Source: Nymphaea colorata (taxonomy: Eukaryota > Streptophyta > Magnoliopsida > Nymphaeales > Nymphaeaceae). Taken from it: a DNA stretch of 64,000 nucleotides. The position numbers and the translations under genes were made by a program. The notes beneath the pieces are model-generated. The model was not told where the DNA came from, did not search any database, and saw only the letters and a program-made list of their open reading frames with translations. The stretch lies in assembly GCF_008831285.2 (NCBI RefSeq), contig NC_045145.1, forward strand, positions 5,518,802-5,582,801. The letters are read 5' to 3'. This document shows positions 11,154 to 23,768 of this stretch, piece by piece (within the stretch, counting starts at the first letter, position 1; each line of letters opens with the position of its first letter).

Positions 11154-12028
11154 TATAACATTCATCATTTTCAAGTAGGCCAGATCGGGTATAGACCTGG
11201 ACCGGAACCCATCGGCGTGAAGGAGACCGATGCGAGGGCTCTTCTCCCTCGTCTTCCTCCCGGTTGCCTCTCGTGCCAGCATAGAGAAGAAGAAGAAGAC
11301 GGAGGAGGTGCAGGGCGGCGACGAGGACGGCGGCGGTGGAGCTAGTTGGCCCTCTGATCTCTCTCCGCCTCTTCCTCTCCTTTCTATCTTTTTTCTTCTC
11401 CTCCTCCCTCCTGTGCAGACCTCTCCCCTTTCCGTTAGCACCTTTTTTTTTCCCGTGCCCTCTCTTCCTTTCTGCTCGAGCTCTTTCCCAATCTCCTCTG
11501 CTCCTCTCTATCTCCCCCATTTCCCCCACTCGATTTTCCCCTCTGCCTGTCTCTCGTTTCCCTCTGTCCACCTCCTCTTTTCCCCCTTTTGTCTGCTCTG
11601 TCTCTCTCTGCTCGACCTTCCCTTCTGTGTATGCTCTTTAGCTCCCTCTCTGCCGGAGGCCCTATTCTTGTGGCAGACCGTCCTCTTGAATCCTTTTTCA
11701 CTAGTTTTGGGGCTGTTGGTTTGGATTGCAGCTTGGGGACGCATCATTCCCCTCCTACCGGCGAGTTGAAAGCTTGGCGGGTGGCAGCAACAATTAATTT
11801 TAGCAGTTGGGGATCACTTGTATGCTTGTGGTGGCTGCCGGGAATGCTACGACAGTTTGGACTCTAAGATTGGGGTTAACAAGACCTAATCAAGCTTAAA
11901 TTGTTGAATATTTGTTGTTGGAGCATGTATATTTAATGATTGAGCATGCTAGTCTAAAGATTTGATGATTTAAAATGCATGCTAGAGATGTTGCTATTTT
12001 GGGGATAGTTTATGCTCATTTTGAGAAA
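11154..12028 (+). repeat. Truncated 3' LTR of gypsy A
   Basis: This matches the first 875 bp or so of the 5' LTR, with TG changed to TA at the edge. Similarity stops abruptly after CATTTTGAGAA at about 12,028, where the 5' LTR goes on with GGAAGAGTATC at about 4,045. About 2.1 kb of LTR is missing. The pyrimidine-rich tract near 11,360-11,660 produces spurious long frames on both strands. Confidence 0.9.
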
Positions 12029-12270
12029 GTCGATTATATCTAGCAGCATGCTGCTGCAAAATAAATATACATCCACATGTCCTCTAGCCATTAAAATTTT
12101 TCGTTGGCATTCACCTTTTAGACACAATGTCAAATGCAAGCCTTATATTTATGTTTTCTCTGGTATAAGCCTCACTTTTTAGAACAGTTTGATAATTGGT
12201 TGCTTGCTTGGGACTGGTCTTCTGTCAAGTTCCACTAGCTACACAAAATCAGTTCAGACATTAACACGTT
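12029..12270. other. Filler between truncated LTR and duplicated flank
   Basis: About 240 bp unlike either LTR or the left flank, with no gene signature. Its position between a cut LTR and a re-duplicated flank suggests filler DNA from a repair event (inference). Confidence 0.4.
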
Positions 12271-12394
12271 TTCTATAAGTCATGGATGAATTTGATAAAA
12301 GCCTTGGAACTGACACTTACATATAGATCCAGTTGAAAGGAAGGAAATTCTACTACCTACGTGAGAGACCGTCCTGGCCTCCAAGATCCAAAAC
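12271..12394 (+). repeat. Right copy of the 124-bp direct repeat
   Basis: Near-identical to 3,020-3,143 and ending at the same GATCCAAAACT point. After that, this copy continues with GTGCGGTGCCTGAG, which may be the original right flank of the gypsy A insertion site. Confidence 0.85.
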
Positions 12395-12424
12395 TGTGCG
12401 GTGCCTGAGTTGGGGCCTGTTCTG

Positions 12425-13776
12425 ACCTTAACTAATGCATCACTTTTCTGTCCACTAGAACAAAGGGTATAGGCACCCGTGCTACTCAAACCAACAACCA
12501 GCCACTAACCAACCATGAGCTCAAGCTAATGTACGAACAAGCTACAAGCATATCAATGATATTAAGTTACTGTATTATTATGCCATTTGAAGCAAAGATA
12601 GTAACTGGATGCTGGATGAATAAGTTCATTAAATTCAACAGCAGTGGTAGAGCATGGAATTTTTTTTTTTACTGTAGGGCACTTGAGTCACTGTTGGGTG
12701 GAGGCAGTTGTGAGTATTGTGTAGGCCAATAACCACACAAACTCGCAAAAAATCCTATTTTCAAATTGATCCTTTGGGGAAATTGTCTTTATTTACATCT
12801 TTGGAGTTCCTTAAAAATTTTAAATTTTTAGAACTAGTGCCCCTTAACCAAAAGCCGGATAAATGCTCAGCTTCATTGCAATAAAATGCTTTCACCAGCT
12901 CACATGTAGCTTGCTACTTTGCAATAAAATATTGACACTAACCCACATGTAACTCGGCCGTTGTTCAAAAACATGTACTACTTCTTTTCTTACCTTCCTT
13001 ATGTTGGCCCACATGTAATTCGCATACGGTTCAAAAACATGTACTTTTTCTTTTAACTTTTTTTTATCTTGTTTGCAGTGTGGAACATTCATAATTCTTG
13101 TCTATTTTCATTCTATATGTCTCATAAAAATGTTTCAAACAAGCAGCCCATTGTAACTGAATGTCTAACGAGATTCAAATCAAAAGCCAGCGCAGAATGA
13201 CAATTGTCAAAATTTTATTTCACTATCAAAATTTGACACTTATTTTGACATAGACATAGATATAATACGAATTTTTCCTGGTTTTTTCACAAGTAACAAA
13301 GTTTTTAATATATTGTGCAATTGTTTCTTGTCAGACATAATATTGATATTTTTAATATTAAATGCGAAAAAGTTTGTATATAAAAATTTTATAAAAGGTC
13401 TGTTTCCTTGTGTCTTATTTTGGAAAAGAATAAAAGTGAACTCAGAAATAAATTTTGTTTATGTTTCTAAAGTTTTGTTAGAAATGATGAATGAATTAAA
13501 ATTTTAAATTTTGAGATATAAAACCGTTTTTTGTTTATATGGATGAAATTATTTAAATTTCCTTTAGCTCTATCTGGAAAATAGGGTACAGATGTTCATT
13601 CCACTCAAACCAGCAAATTGATGCCAACCAAACACTAGTCCAAGCATTCCAAAGGGGTTGGTACAACAGGATCGACAAGGGGCTGGTAGGTGACCAATCT
13701 CCGCTTTAAATTCCTGAGAGCCAACTTTCTATGTTGCAAACAAAGGATCATCAATGTGCAAGTTGAAGTGCAGCAG
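12425..13776. repeat. Duplicated block, copy 1
   Basis: AT-rich sequence beginning CCTTAACTAATGCAT and ending GCAAGTTGAAGTGCAG. It aligns by eye along its whole length with 26,488-27,923, including shared phrases such as ATAGGCACCCGTGCTACTC and CTCAGCTTCATTGC. No coding frame is conserved between copies, so this is a non-coding repeat or a segmental duplication. Confidence 0.85.
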
Positions 13777-15360
13777 GGGCAACATCTTGAGGCATTGGTT
13801 GATGAGGGGTTGGATGCGGACTTCAACTTTCTTTCAAGTGGTGGCTCAGACTCCACTCACTTGAACCACTAGCACAAGCCGGTGCATTGACTGCCCTCAG
13901 GGCCTAATATGCCACATTGATGAATCCATAGGGTGCCAATACTAGTATTGAGATATTGCAGCTTTGAAACTACCAAATATCATTATTATCCATGCATGAA
14001 TGCAAACCGACCCACTTTAGATACCAGTGGCATCAAACACTACAATAGTTGGGAATTTTAAAAAGCAGGAAAATATACGAGATCGAAAAGCACCATATTC
14101 TTGTCCTAGAAACGGACAAAGAATCTAGACCAAATATTAAAAGAAGAACTTATTCCAAAAGTTTCCAACCTCAAAATGGCTTTTTGCTAACCAAGGCTAA
14201 TGAGGAATATTATACTTTGGATTCTCTCTTATCACATACGACATCATTCTGCACAAAGTTGTGATGCCAATAGAAAGTGCTGCCACTACAGCTACGAAGG
14301 GGCATGAACCACCAACCGGGGGCAGAGGTAGGAAGTTTTCATGAAAGGGGCCGAAGTATAATTTCAAAATTTTGACAGTGGCCAAAATATAATCTTTTAA
14401 AATTTTTATACAGGATAAATAAAAGTTTTTAAAATTTATATGTAAATTTAAAAAAAAAATTGAAGGGGGCCAGGGCCCTGCTGGGCTCCCTGGGCTCCAC
14501 CTAATTAACTTGAACATGATAATGACTTTTAGGCTTTTTTTTTACTATTATGCTTCTATGGTTCTAGTTTGTTTCGGGGTCTAAGTGGATCTACAATACA
14601 TCCATCAACTCGAGTCTCGTGCTTGCCACTATTTACAACCCAGAGGAATAACTCACCAGAGTTTGACAGTGACCATGGGGTTTCCTTCTGGTTTACTTTT
14701 TGGTTTTTTGTGGAACTTCTTTTGCTTAACGATACCGGTTGAGAATAATGTCATGTACATAATACCAACAAGTAACCTATCAACTAAGTTAAGGAGTTTG
14801 CAACTTCAAGTTAAACAACTGGGGCAACTCCATCTATTTGCCATTAAATATTTATTATATAATATTAAATAAATAAAGACAACATAAGTTGTGTCAACAT
14901 TGAGTACTAATCAAGATTTAGCCTATGTAGACTCTTCTACTAAAAAAAAATATTTTCTTAGAAAAACTAATGATATAAATGTGTTTTTCGTGTCTAAAAC
15001 TATAAAGACTGCTACATAAGAATCAATGGGTTATACAAATTGATTGCTATAAGCTACAAAAAGTTCAGCAGTTTATTAAAACTTTCACAAGTATCTTAGT
15101 TTACACATAAAAAAATGTCATTTTTTTACAGATTTATAAAATTTCCCAATGAAGGTCACATCCATATGGCTGATTGTACAAGAAAATGAGTACAATTGTA
15201 AGAAACAGTTGTTACTGGTATGTCCAATGGAAAATGGCTACTACTAATGAATGTCCATATGAATTGGTATGTTTGACTCTCTGAATCTTTTTCTTGATTC
15301 TGGTTTCTTAGGAGCCATGATTAACACCCAATACTGTAAACTATTTTCTAGTAATAAAAA
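13777..15360. other. AT-rich spacer present only in copy 1
   Basis: About 1.6 kb lies between the two parts of the duplicated block here, while in copy 2 those parts are almost adjacent (27,923 and 27,938). Only short frames are present; no gene or element ends are recognised. Confidence 0.5.
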
Positions 15361-15630
15361 ATAATGTTGCCATCATGGCACTAATGAATATTACTAACAA
15401 TAGGCACAAGTGCAGTGCCCTTCCTTGTCCGCCACATCAAACTTTTTAGTACCGTCCATCTCCATGGTCTGATTTTCTTGACCCTGCATCCATTTCTGAT
15501 AAGGATGTCAGTATATCTGATTTGGATCGAATATCCAATTGAACTAATCTGAAAAATTTGGACACGAGAAAAAAAATAATATCTGATTAAGAAATCAAAT
15601 CAGATTTGGATTTAAGAGACGACATCCGAT
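15361..15630. repeat. Duplicated block, second part of copy 1
   Basis: Matches 27,938-28,212 closely. The left end of the small inverted-repeat element at 15,500 lies inside it, and the matching copy stops exactly where kinesin coding sequence begins. Confidence 0.85.
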
Positions 15631-15939
15631 CAGTTTTGGATTTGGATATACATAAATATCCTATCAGATTCATGATTTTGAAATAGATTTATTTTTGGAC
15701 AAATATAATTATCTAATTCTCTTACAAATTTGAAAATTGGCAAAATTTTTCAACATTCCGATTCAGATTCAGATATGAATATAAAAATCAGATTCAGATT
15801 AGATTCAGTTTGTAAAAATGGATTTCAGATTTGGAAATGACCTTTGTTTATTGGTATTTGAATATGAAAATGTGAATATTCAAAAAGCAGATATGAACAA
15901 GGGTATATCCGATCCTTATCCGATTGGTTGACATCCCTA
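15500..15939. mobile_element. Small inverted-repeat element (MITE-like)
   Basis: The left end reads TAAGGATGTCAGTATATC; the copy at about 28,094 shows TAGGGATGTCAATATATC. The right end reads GGTTGACATCCCTA, giving a TAGGGATGTCAA-type inverted terminus. The 440-bp interior is filled with ATCCGAT/ATCTGAT motifs in both orientations. Termini of this form are common in plant hAT-like MITEs. No clean 8-bp target duplication is visible, so family assignment is tentative. Confidence 0.6.
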
Positions 15940-16564
15940 CTTTCCATTGACATACCTAGATAAAGTACATTATAGTCCCCAGTTTGAATCATTGACATAC
16001 CTAGTTTGAATGTTGAAGTGTTTTTATGGGTATCCACTTGTTAGTTAGTTAGCTGCGTTAAATAGTTCACCAATTCTTTAGTTGTGCTAATGGTCAAAGC
16101 TAAAGATGCAAACTATGAATTTGAACAGCTTATCCTCCTCGAGACATGTCACCAACAGCTTTGAGAAGTTTGAAACATACTTTCTAAGGTTGAGTTTGAT
16201 TATCACGGATCTGAGATCTGTAGTATTCAAGTCTGACCCTCTCCTCCTCAATCTGATTTCAAATCCATGTTTTTTACATTAAAGTGTGGATTTAAAATCC
16301 ACGTTTGGGGTGGATGATGAAATCCATAGTTTGATATAACTGTGAATTTTAGCTATCATTGTTCTGAGATTCCCTCAAATCTGATATCCGTGGGGAATAA
16401 AAGACAGCCTAATTTTGCCCCTCTAAATATGGGCAGCTTTCATGGGTTAAAAATAGGTGTTTGGTGACATAGATTGAGCTCAAAGCACTTATCATTTTAT
16501 GTCATCCAGTGTTTTGATCCAGTAGTAGGTAGATGTGGGTAGGGCTGGGCATCAGGCTCACCCT
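15940..16564. other. Spacer without recognisable features
   Basis: AT-rich single-copy-looking sequence up to the first satellite monomer. Nothing coding or structured was recognised. Confidence 0.45.
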
Positions 16565-18980
16565 ACGTCTGTGTTCAACTTGTTAATTTATATTGAATGA
16601 TTTAAAGGATGAAAATCACAAGTTCGTTAGAGTACAAATGGAATTTAAGCCATTCATTTGCTCCAGTATAGTTAATCCAATGAGTTGAATATGTTGTTTT
16701 ATTTATACTTAATGATTTAAGGAATTGAAATTACGAGTTCATATGAATACAAATCCGATTTAAGCCATTCATTTTAACCATCATAGTTAATCCAAAGTGT
16801 TCAACTTGTTAATTTGTATTGAATTATTTAAATGATTGAAATCACAAGTTCATATGAATACAAATAAGATTGAAGTCATTCACTTGATCCATTATAGTCA
16901 ATCCAATGAGTTGAACTTGTTACATTTATATTGAATTATTTGAGGAGTTCAAAAAATAAGTTCGTATGAATATGAAAGGGATTTAAGCCAATCATTTGAT
17001 CCCTTATAGTTAATCCAATGAGTTGAACTTGTTGATTATTTATATTCAATAATTTAAGGGATTCAAATCACAAGTTCGATAAATACAAATAGAATTTAAG
17101 TCATTTATTTGATTGCTTATAGTTAATCCAATGAGTTGAACTTGTTGTTTCATTTATATTAAATTATTTAAAAGATCAAAATCACAAGTTCATATGACTA
17201 TGAAGGGATTTACACCATTCCTTAGTTTACTTATAGTTAATAGAATGAGTATAACTTGCTGAATTGTTAAGGCGATTGAAATCACAAGTTTGTATGAATA
17301 TAAATGGAAGTTAAGCAATTCAATTGATCCATTATAGTTAATCGAATGAGTTTAACTTATTGTTGCATCTATATTGGATGATTTAAAAGATTGAAATCAC
17401 AAGTTCCTATGATTGTTAATGAGATTTAAGCCATTCATTTGATCGATTATATTTAATCTATTGATTTAACTTGTTGTTAAATTTATATTCAATGATTCGA
17501 GGGATTGAAATCACAAGTTTGCGTGAACATGAATGTGATTTAAGTCATTTGATCTCTTATTATTTATCCAATGAGTTCATCTTGTTTTTACATTTATATT
17601 GATTGATTGAATAGATTGAAAACACAAGTTTGTATCAACACAAATAGGATTCAAGCCATTCATTTGATCCCTTAAAGTTAAGCCAGTGTGTTTAACTCGT
17701 TGTTGCACCTATGTTGCATTATTTAAGTTGTTGAAGTCATAAGTTTCTATGAATACGAATGAAATTTAAGTCATTCATTAGATCCATCATAGTTGATGGA
17801 ATGAGTCTTAACTCATTTTTGCATCTATATTGGATGATTTAGGTCATTGAAATAACAAGTTCCAATGAATGCGAATGACATTTAAGCCATTCGTTTGATC
17901 AATGATTGCTAATTCAATGAGTTGAACTTGTTATATTTATAATGAATGATTTAAGGGATTGAAATTACAAGTTTATATAAATACAAATAAGATTTAATAG
18001 ATTTATTTGCTCTATTATAGTTAATCTTATGAGTTTAATATGTTTTTACATTTATATTGAATGATTAAAGGGATTGAAATAACAAGTTCATTTCAATATG
18101 AATGAGAATTAAATGATTCATTTGATCACTTATAGTTAATCAAATGAGTTTAATTTGTTATAAAATCTATATTGAATGATATAAAGAATTAAAATCACAA
18201 GTTCATATGAATATTTGTGATTCTAGAATGTCTCGTTTTATGATTATTGAATGGCGTAAGGGATTGAAATCATAAGTTCATATGAATATTTATGATTCTA
18301 GAATGTCTTGTTTTATGATTATTGAATGGCGTAAATGATTGAAATCACAAGCGCGTATCAATACAAATGAGATTTAAGGCATTAATTTGATCACGTATAG
18401 TTAATCCAATGTGCTTAACTTGTTACATCTATCTTGAATGATTTAAGGGATTAAAATCACAAGTTCGTATAATATGAATAAGATTTCAGCCATTTTTTTC
18501 ATGTCTTATAGTTAATATAATGAGTTTAACTTGTTGTTACATCTATATTGAATGATTTAAGGGATTGAAATCACAAGTTCATATAATATGAATAAGAATT
18601 CTGCCATTTTTTTATGCCTTAAAGTTAATTGAATAAGTTTAACTTGTTGTTACATCTATATTTTTTTTATTTAAGGGATTAAAATCACATGTTTGTACGA
18701 ATACAAATAAGAACAAATCAGATTTAAGTCATTCATATGGTTAACTTTTGTTACATCTATATTGAATGATTTAATAGATTGAAATCATAAGGTCATACAA
18801 ATTTGAATGGGATTGAAGCTATTCATTTTATCACTTATATTTATTTGAAAGAGTAGAACTTGTTGTAAGATCTATATTGAATTATTCAAGGGATTGAAAT
18901 CACAAGTTCATATGAATACAAATATAATTTAAGTCATTCATTTGACCACTTATCGTTAATTAAATGAGTTTAGATTGTTA
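16565..18980. repeat. Satellite array, about 115-bp monomer, left block
   Basis: About 20 head-to-tail copies of a unit near 115 bp. Typical phrases in order are TATTGAATGATTTAAGGGAT, TGAAATCACAAGTTCATATG, AATACAAATGAGATTTAAGC, CATTCATTTGATC, CTTATAGTTAATCCAATGAG and TTTAACTTGTTGTTACATC. Monomers differ from each other by many substitutions and small indels, so this is an old, unhomogenised array. It is non-coding. Confidence 0.93.
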
Positions 18981-20019
18981 TAACACAATTATAACATGTT
19001 ATAACGCTACATATTATAATATTATAATAATAGTATAGCACTACTACATGTTATAATATGATAGCACATATTGTAATATTACAACATTATAGTGTTATAA
19101 CAATATTATAATATTATAAAATTGTAGTGTTATAATATTATAACACATTGTGTTATAATATTATAACACTATAGTGTTAGAATACATTATAACACTATTG
19201 TTATAACACTGTTGTTATAGTGTTATAAAGTGTCTTATAATACTATAACACTGTAGTCAATAGTGTTATAGTTATATAACAATAGTACTATAACACTACA
19301 TGTTATAACAATAGTGTTATAGTGTTAACTAAGTGCTATTTCTTTGAGGTTATGACACTATATATATAACATATTTGTGTATATTAGTGTAACATATATT
19401 TTAAAATATTATGTATATAATATATATGTAATATTAGATGTACACATGTTGTGTACTATTATATATTTTACACTACACATAATGTATGCATTTGTGTATA
19501 TAGTGTTACAACATATAACATATGTTATATGTTATAACGTTGAATTATATATAATACTAACGTTATAATGTGCAAGCATGTGTACATGAATTATATATAT
19601 TATATAAGTATATAATATTACATATAACATATATATGTTATATGTTATAACCTTTATGTTATAATATATATACATTATATAGTATACTATTATAATATAT
19701 ACAACATGTAATATTATAATATATAACACTATACAAATATATGTTACAACATAAGTTATACTACAGGTATTATTATTACACTGTATAATACAATATATAT
19801 TATATAGTTTTATAAATTATAATATAACCTATATAAGATATTATATGTTATATAGTTATAACACTATATGTTATAATATATTGTTACAACACAATATGTT
19901 ATATAGTGTATGTACTGTTATAACATGTATAATATAACACTCGTACATAACACTATATTATAATATAACACTATAGTGTTATATTATACATGTTATAACA
20001 GTACATGAGTTATATACTG

Positions 20020-20055
<36 letters not shown>

Positions 20056-21167
20056 ACTATACATTTATAACAGTATCCATGTTAATAACACTGCAGGTTA
20101 TAACACTATATTGTTATATACTGTTGTAATATTATATAAAACATATACACAGTTATAACTATTGTAACATGTATAACTTGTGTTATATATTATTACAATA
20201 GCAATATATAACACAAGTTATACATGTTACAATAATATGTTATACATGTTACAATAACATGTATATACTGTTATATACATGTTTGTGTAATACATGTAAT
20301 ACACCAACATATATATTACTATGTGTATTCCCTAACATATATGTAGTGTTATAACTTGCAATGTTTTAATATTATAACATGTTATACAATATTATAACAT
20401 GTATTATAACCTATAGTGTTATAACATGTTACAATACTATAATACTATAATATTATAATATTGTAATTATGACATTATAACACTACAATATTATAATATT
20501 GTAATATTATAACATTATAACACTATAATATTATAATATTATAATTTTGATATAACACTACATTGTTATAATATTATAACAGTAATGTTATAACAGGACA
20601 ACATGTGTTATAATACTACATGTGTCATATATAAAACATGTAGTGTTATAATATCATAACAATAGTGTTTTAACACTATCATAAAACTATAATATTAATA
20701 TTTTAACACTACATGTTATAACAATAAAATTATAAGACTATGTGTTATAACAATAGTATTATAACACTATTGTTATATTACTATTGTGTCACAACACTAT
20801 ATTGTTATTGTGCTACAACATTATAGTATTATGACAATATAATACTATAATATTGTATAGTGTCATAACAGGATCACACTATAACACTATGACACTATAA
20901 TGTTATAGTGTTATAACATTATAATGTTATAACACTACTAAGACTATAGTGTCCTAGTGCTATAATACTATAGTGTTATGACACTATAACACTGTAACAT
21001 TATAACATTATTATAGTGTTATAGTATTATAGTGTTATAACACTAAAACATTATAATGTTATAGTGGCATAGTGTTATAACACTACAACACTATTGTCGT
21101 AGTGTTATAACACTATAACACTATAGTGCCATAATATTGTCGTGTTATGGGGTTATAACACTATAAC
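18981..21167. repeat. Palindromic TTATAACA/TATAGTGTTATA array, about 2.2 kb
   Basis: An almost pure A/T tract built from degenerate TTATAACACTATAGTGTTAT units. Each unit is close to its own reverse complement, so the tract is self-complementary at many scales and could extrude hairpins or cruciforms. Pure (TA)n runs occur, as near 20,025-20,050. Short open frames, for example near 19,377-19,729, are low-complexity artefacts. It sits inside the satellite and the monomer phase appears to continue across it. Confidence 0.92.
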
Positions 21168-23473
21168 AAGTTCATATAAATAACAAGTCTATATAAAATG
21201 ATTTGAGGAATCCCAATCACAAGTTCATAAGAATATGAATGGGATGTAAGTCATTCATTTGATCTCTTATCGCTAATCTAATGAATTTTACTTCTTGTTA
21301 TATATTGAACAATTCAAGGGATTGAAATCACTAGTTCGTATGAATACTAATAGGATTTAAGGCGTTCATTCAATCTCTTATAGTTAATTCTTTGTGTTTA
21401 ACTTGTTGCTATATTTATATTGAATGATTTAAGGGATTGAAATACTATGCTCTTATGAATAGGAATATAATTTAAGTCATTCAATTGATCACTTATAGCT
21501 GATCGAATGAGTTTAACTTGTTGTTACATCTACATCGAATGATTTAAGGTATTAAAATGACAAGTTTGTATGAATATGAATTAGGTTTAAGCTTTTTATT
21601 TGATCACTTATAGTTAATCAAATGAGTTTAACTTGTTACATTTATATTAAATGACTTCAAGGGTTGAAATCACAAATTCATATGAATACGAAATGGATTT
21701 ATAGCCATTCGTTCGATTACTTATTGTTAATCGAATGAGTTTAACTTGTTATTACATCTATATCAAATGATTTAAAGGATTGAATTCACAAGTTCGTATT
21801 AATATAAAAGGGATTCTTGCGATTCATTTTCCCCATTATGGTTAATCCAATGAGTTCAAACTGTTCTTACATTTATGTTGAATTATTTAAGGGATTCGTG
21901 AAGACAAGTTGGCTTTAAGCTATTCATTTGATTCATTATCGAATCTGTTCAACTTGACACTATTTCTATATTGAATGATTTATGAGATTGAAATCACTAA
22001 TTCGTATGAATTTGAATGGGATTTAGGTCATTCACTTGCTCTATTATAACAAATATAAGGGGTTCAACTTGTTGATCCATTTATATTGGATTATTTAAGG
22101 GATTAAAATCACAAGTTCATTTGAATACAAATAGTATTTATGTCATTCATTTGCTGCTATATAGTCATTCGAATAAGTTCAACTTGTCATTACATTTCTA
22201 TGAAATTATTTAAGGGATTGAAAGTGATTTAAGTCATTCATTTGATCCATTATAGTTAATAAGAAGATTTTAACTTTTTGTTGTGTTTTTATCAAATGAT
22301 TTAAGGCATCAAATCACAAGTTGATATAAATTCAAATGTGATGTAAGCCATTCATTTGGTTTATTTTTGTTAATCTAATGAGTTGAACTTATTGTTATAT
22401 TTATATTGAATGATTTAAAGGTTGAAATCATAAGTTAGTATGAATTTGAATTTGATTTAGGTCATTTAATTGCTCCAATATAGTTAATGCAATGAGTTAT
22501 CTTGTTGTGACATTTATATTGAATGAGTTAAGGGGATTGAAATCACAAGTTTGTATAATTTGATTGAGATTTAAGCCATTAATTTTCTCCATTATATTGA
22601 TTGATGTACGCAATTGAAATCACAAGTTCATACAAACTTGTGATATCTTAAATCATTGATTTGATCCTTTATAGTTAATCCAATGTGTTCAACTTGCTGT
22701 TAATTTATGTTGAATGATTTAAATGATTAAAATCACAAGTTTGTAAGAATGAGAATAAGATTTAAGATATTCATTTGAACCCTTAATCTCATGAGTATAA
22801 CTTGTAGTTACATCTATATTGATTGATTTAAGAGATTGAACTCACAAATTTAGATGAATACGATGACATTAAGCCATTCATTTGCTTCATTATAGTTAAT
22901 TCAATGAGTTCAACTTATCGTTGTATTTATATTGAATGATCTAAGGAATTGAAATTACAAGTTCATCAGAATGTGAATGGGATTTAAGCCATTCATTCCA
23001 TCACGTATAGTTAATCCAGTGTGTTTAACTTGTTTTTATATCTACATTGAATGATTTAAGGGGTTGAAATCACAAGTTTGTATGATAATATTAAGTGGAT
23101 TTAAGCCATTAATTTGATCCCTTAATCTAATGTGTTTGACTTGTTAATCTATATTGAATGATTAAAAGAATTGAAATCACAAGTATGTATGAACATAAAT
23201 GGGGTTTAAGCCATTCGTTTGATCACTTATAGTTAACCCGATGAATTTAACTTGTTATGTCTCTGTTGAATGATTTAAGGGATGGAAATCACCAGTTTGT
23301 ATGGATACAAATGAGATTTAAGCCACTTTTCTATCTCACATATGGTTAATAGAATGTCTTAAATTTGTTGTAAAATGTATATTGATTGATTTAAGGGAAT
23401 GAAATTACATGTTTGTATGAATACGAATAGGATTTAAGCTATTTAATGAATCCCATATAGTTAATCTAATGAC
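21168..23473. repeat. Satellite array, about 115-bp monomer, right block
   Basis: About 20 further monomers of the same satellite in the same orientation. It resumes mid-monomer (AACAAGTCTATATAAAATGATTTGAGG, compare TTACATCTATATTGAATGATTT). The last recognisable phrase is TAGTTAATCTAATGA near 23,460. Confidence 0.92.
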
Positions 23474-23768
23474 TGATGCATATCAGCTTCACTTTTTTTC
23501 TTTTATGGTGGAGGATTTACTGTGATTATCTTGTGATAGATGTTGAATGAAGATTTTTCTTTTTCCTGTTCTGAGGCTAAGTGAATCCATGTGCTAGTAA
23601 CCATGTAAAGTGGTCGACTTTGACAAGGTAATTATATCTAGAGAAAATACTTGGACATTATGTTGCATAATGAGAGGCACATCTTTTATCTGTTGTCTAT
23701 GAAATCCAAAACGTTGTACTTCATTATGTAGTTTTGCTGATAATTTATCTTTTATATGTCTTTTGCAG
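23474..23768 (+). other. Probable intron upstream of the ZFYVE26-like exons
   Basis: T-rich sequence ending TTTTGCAG at 23,768, a good splice acceptor directly before coding-like sequence. It is probably retained intron of the gene fragment; its left edge against the satellite is unclear. Confidence 0.45.

Larger units (their letters stand above)
3144..12028 (+). mobile_element. Ty3/gypsy chromovirus A (Tekay-like), degenerate
   Basis: This is a full-length but inactive LTR retrotransposon. In order it has a 3.0-kb 5' LTR starting TGTAACATTC, a primer-binding site TTGGTATCAGAGC, gag, protease, reverse transcriptase, RNase H, integrase, a C-terminal chromodomain, a polypurine tract AAGGAGGGTAGGA, and a 3' LTR truncated after about 875 bp. 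Gene order with integrase after RNase H defines Ty3/gypsy. The chromodomain and very long LTRs fit the Tekay/Del lineage (established features of that clade; assignment inferred). Element B is a close relative in opposite orientation and serves as an internal comparison. Coding capacity is lost through stops, frameshifts, an RT deletion and a hAT-like insertion in gag. No 5-bp target duplication can be read because the right LTR end is missing. Confidence 0.9.

Noticed and set aside
10993-11769. Overlapping open frames of 100-192 codons on both strands, rich in Arg/Glu or Pro/Ser/Leu
   Set aside because: They come from the pyrimidine-rich tract of the gypsy A LTR; the same artefacts appear in all copies of the tract.
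19377-19729. Short hydrophobic open frames in the A/T array
   Set aside because: They are Tyr/Ile/Val/Met-rich translations of TATA-type low-complexity DNA.
16565-23473. CRISPR-like repeat array
   Set aside because: The units are about 115 bp, contiguous and diverged with no unique spacers, in a plant genome. It is satellite DNA.
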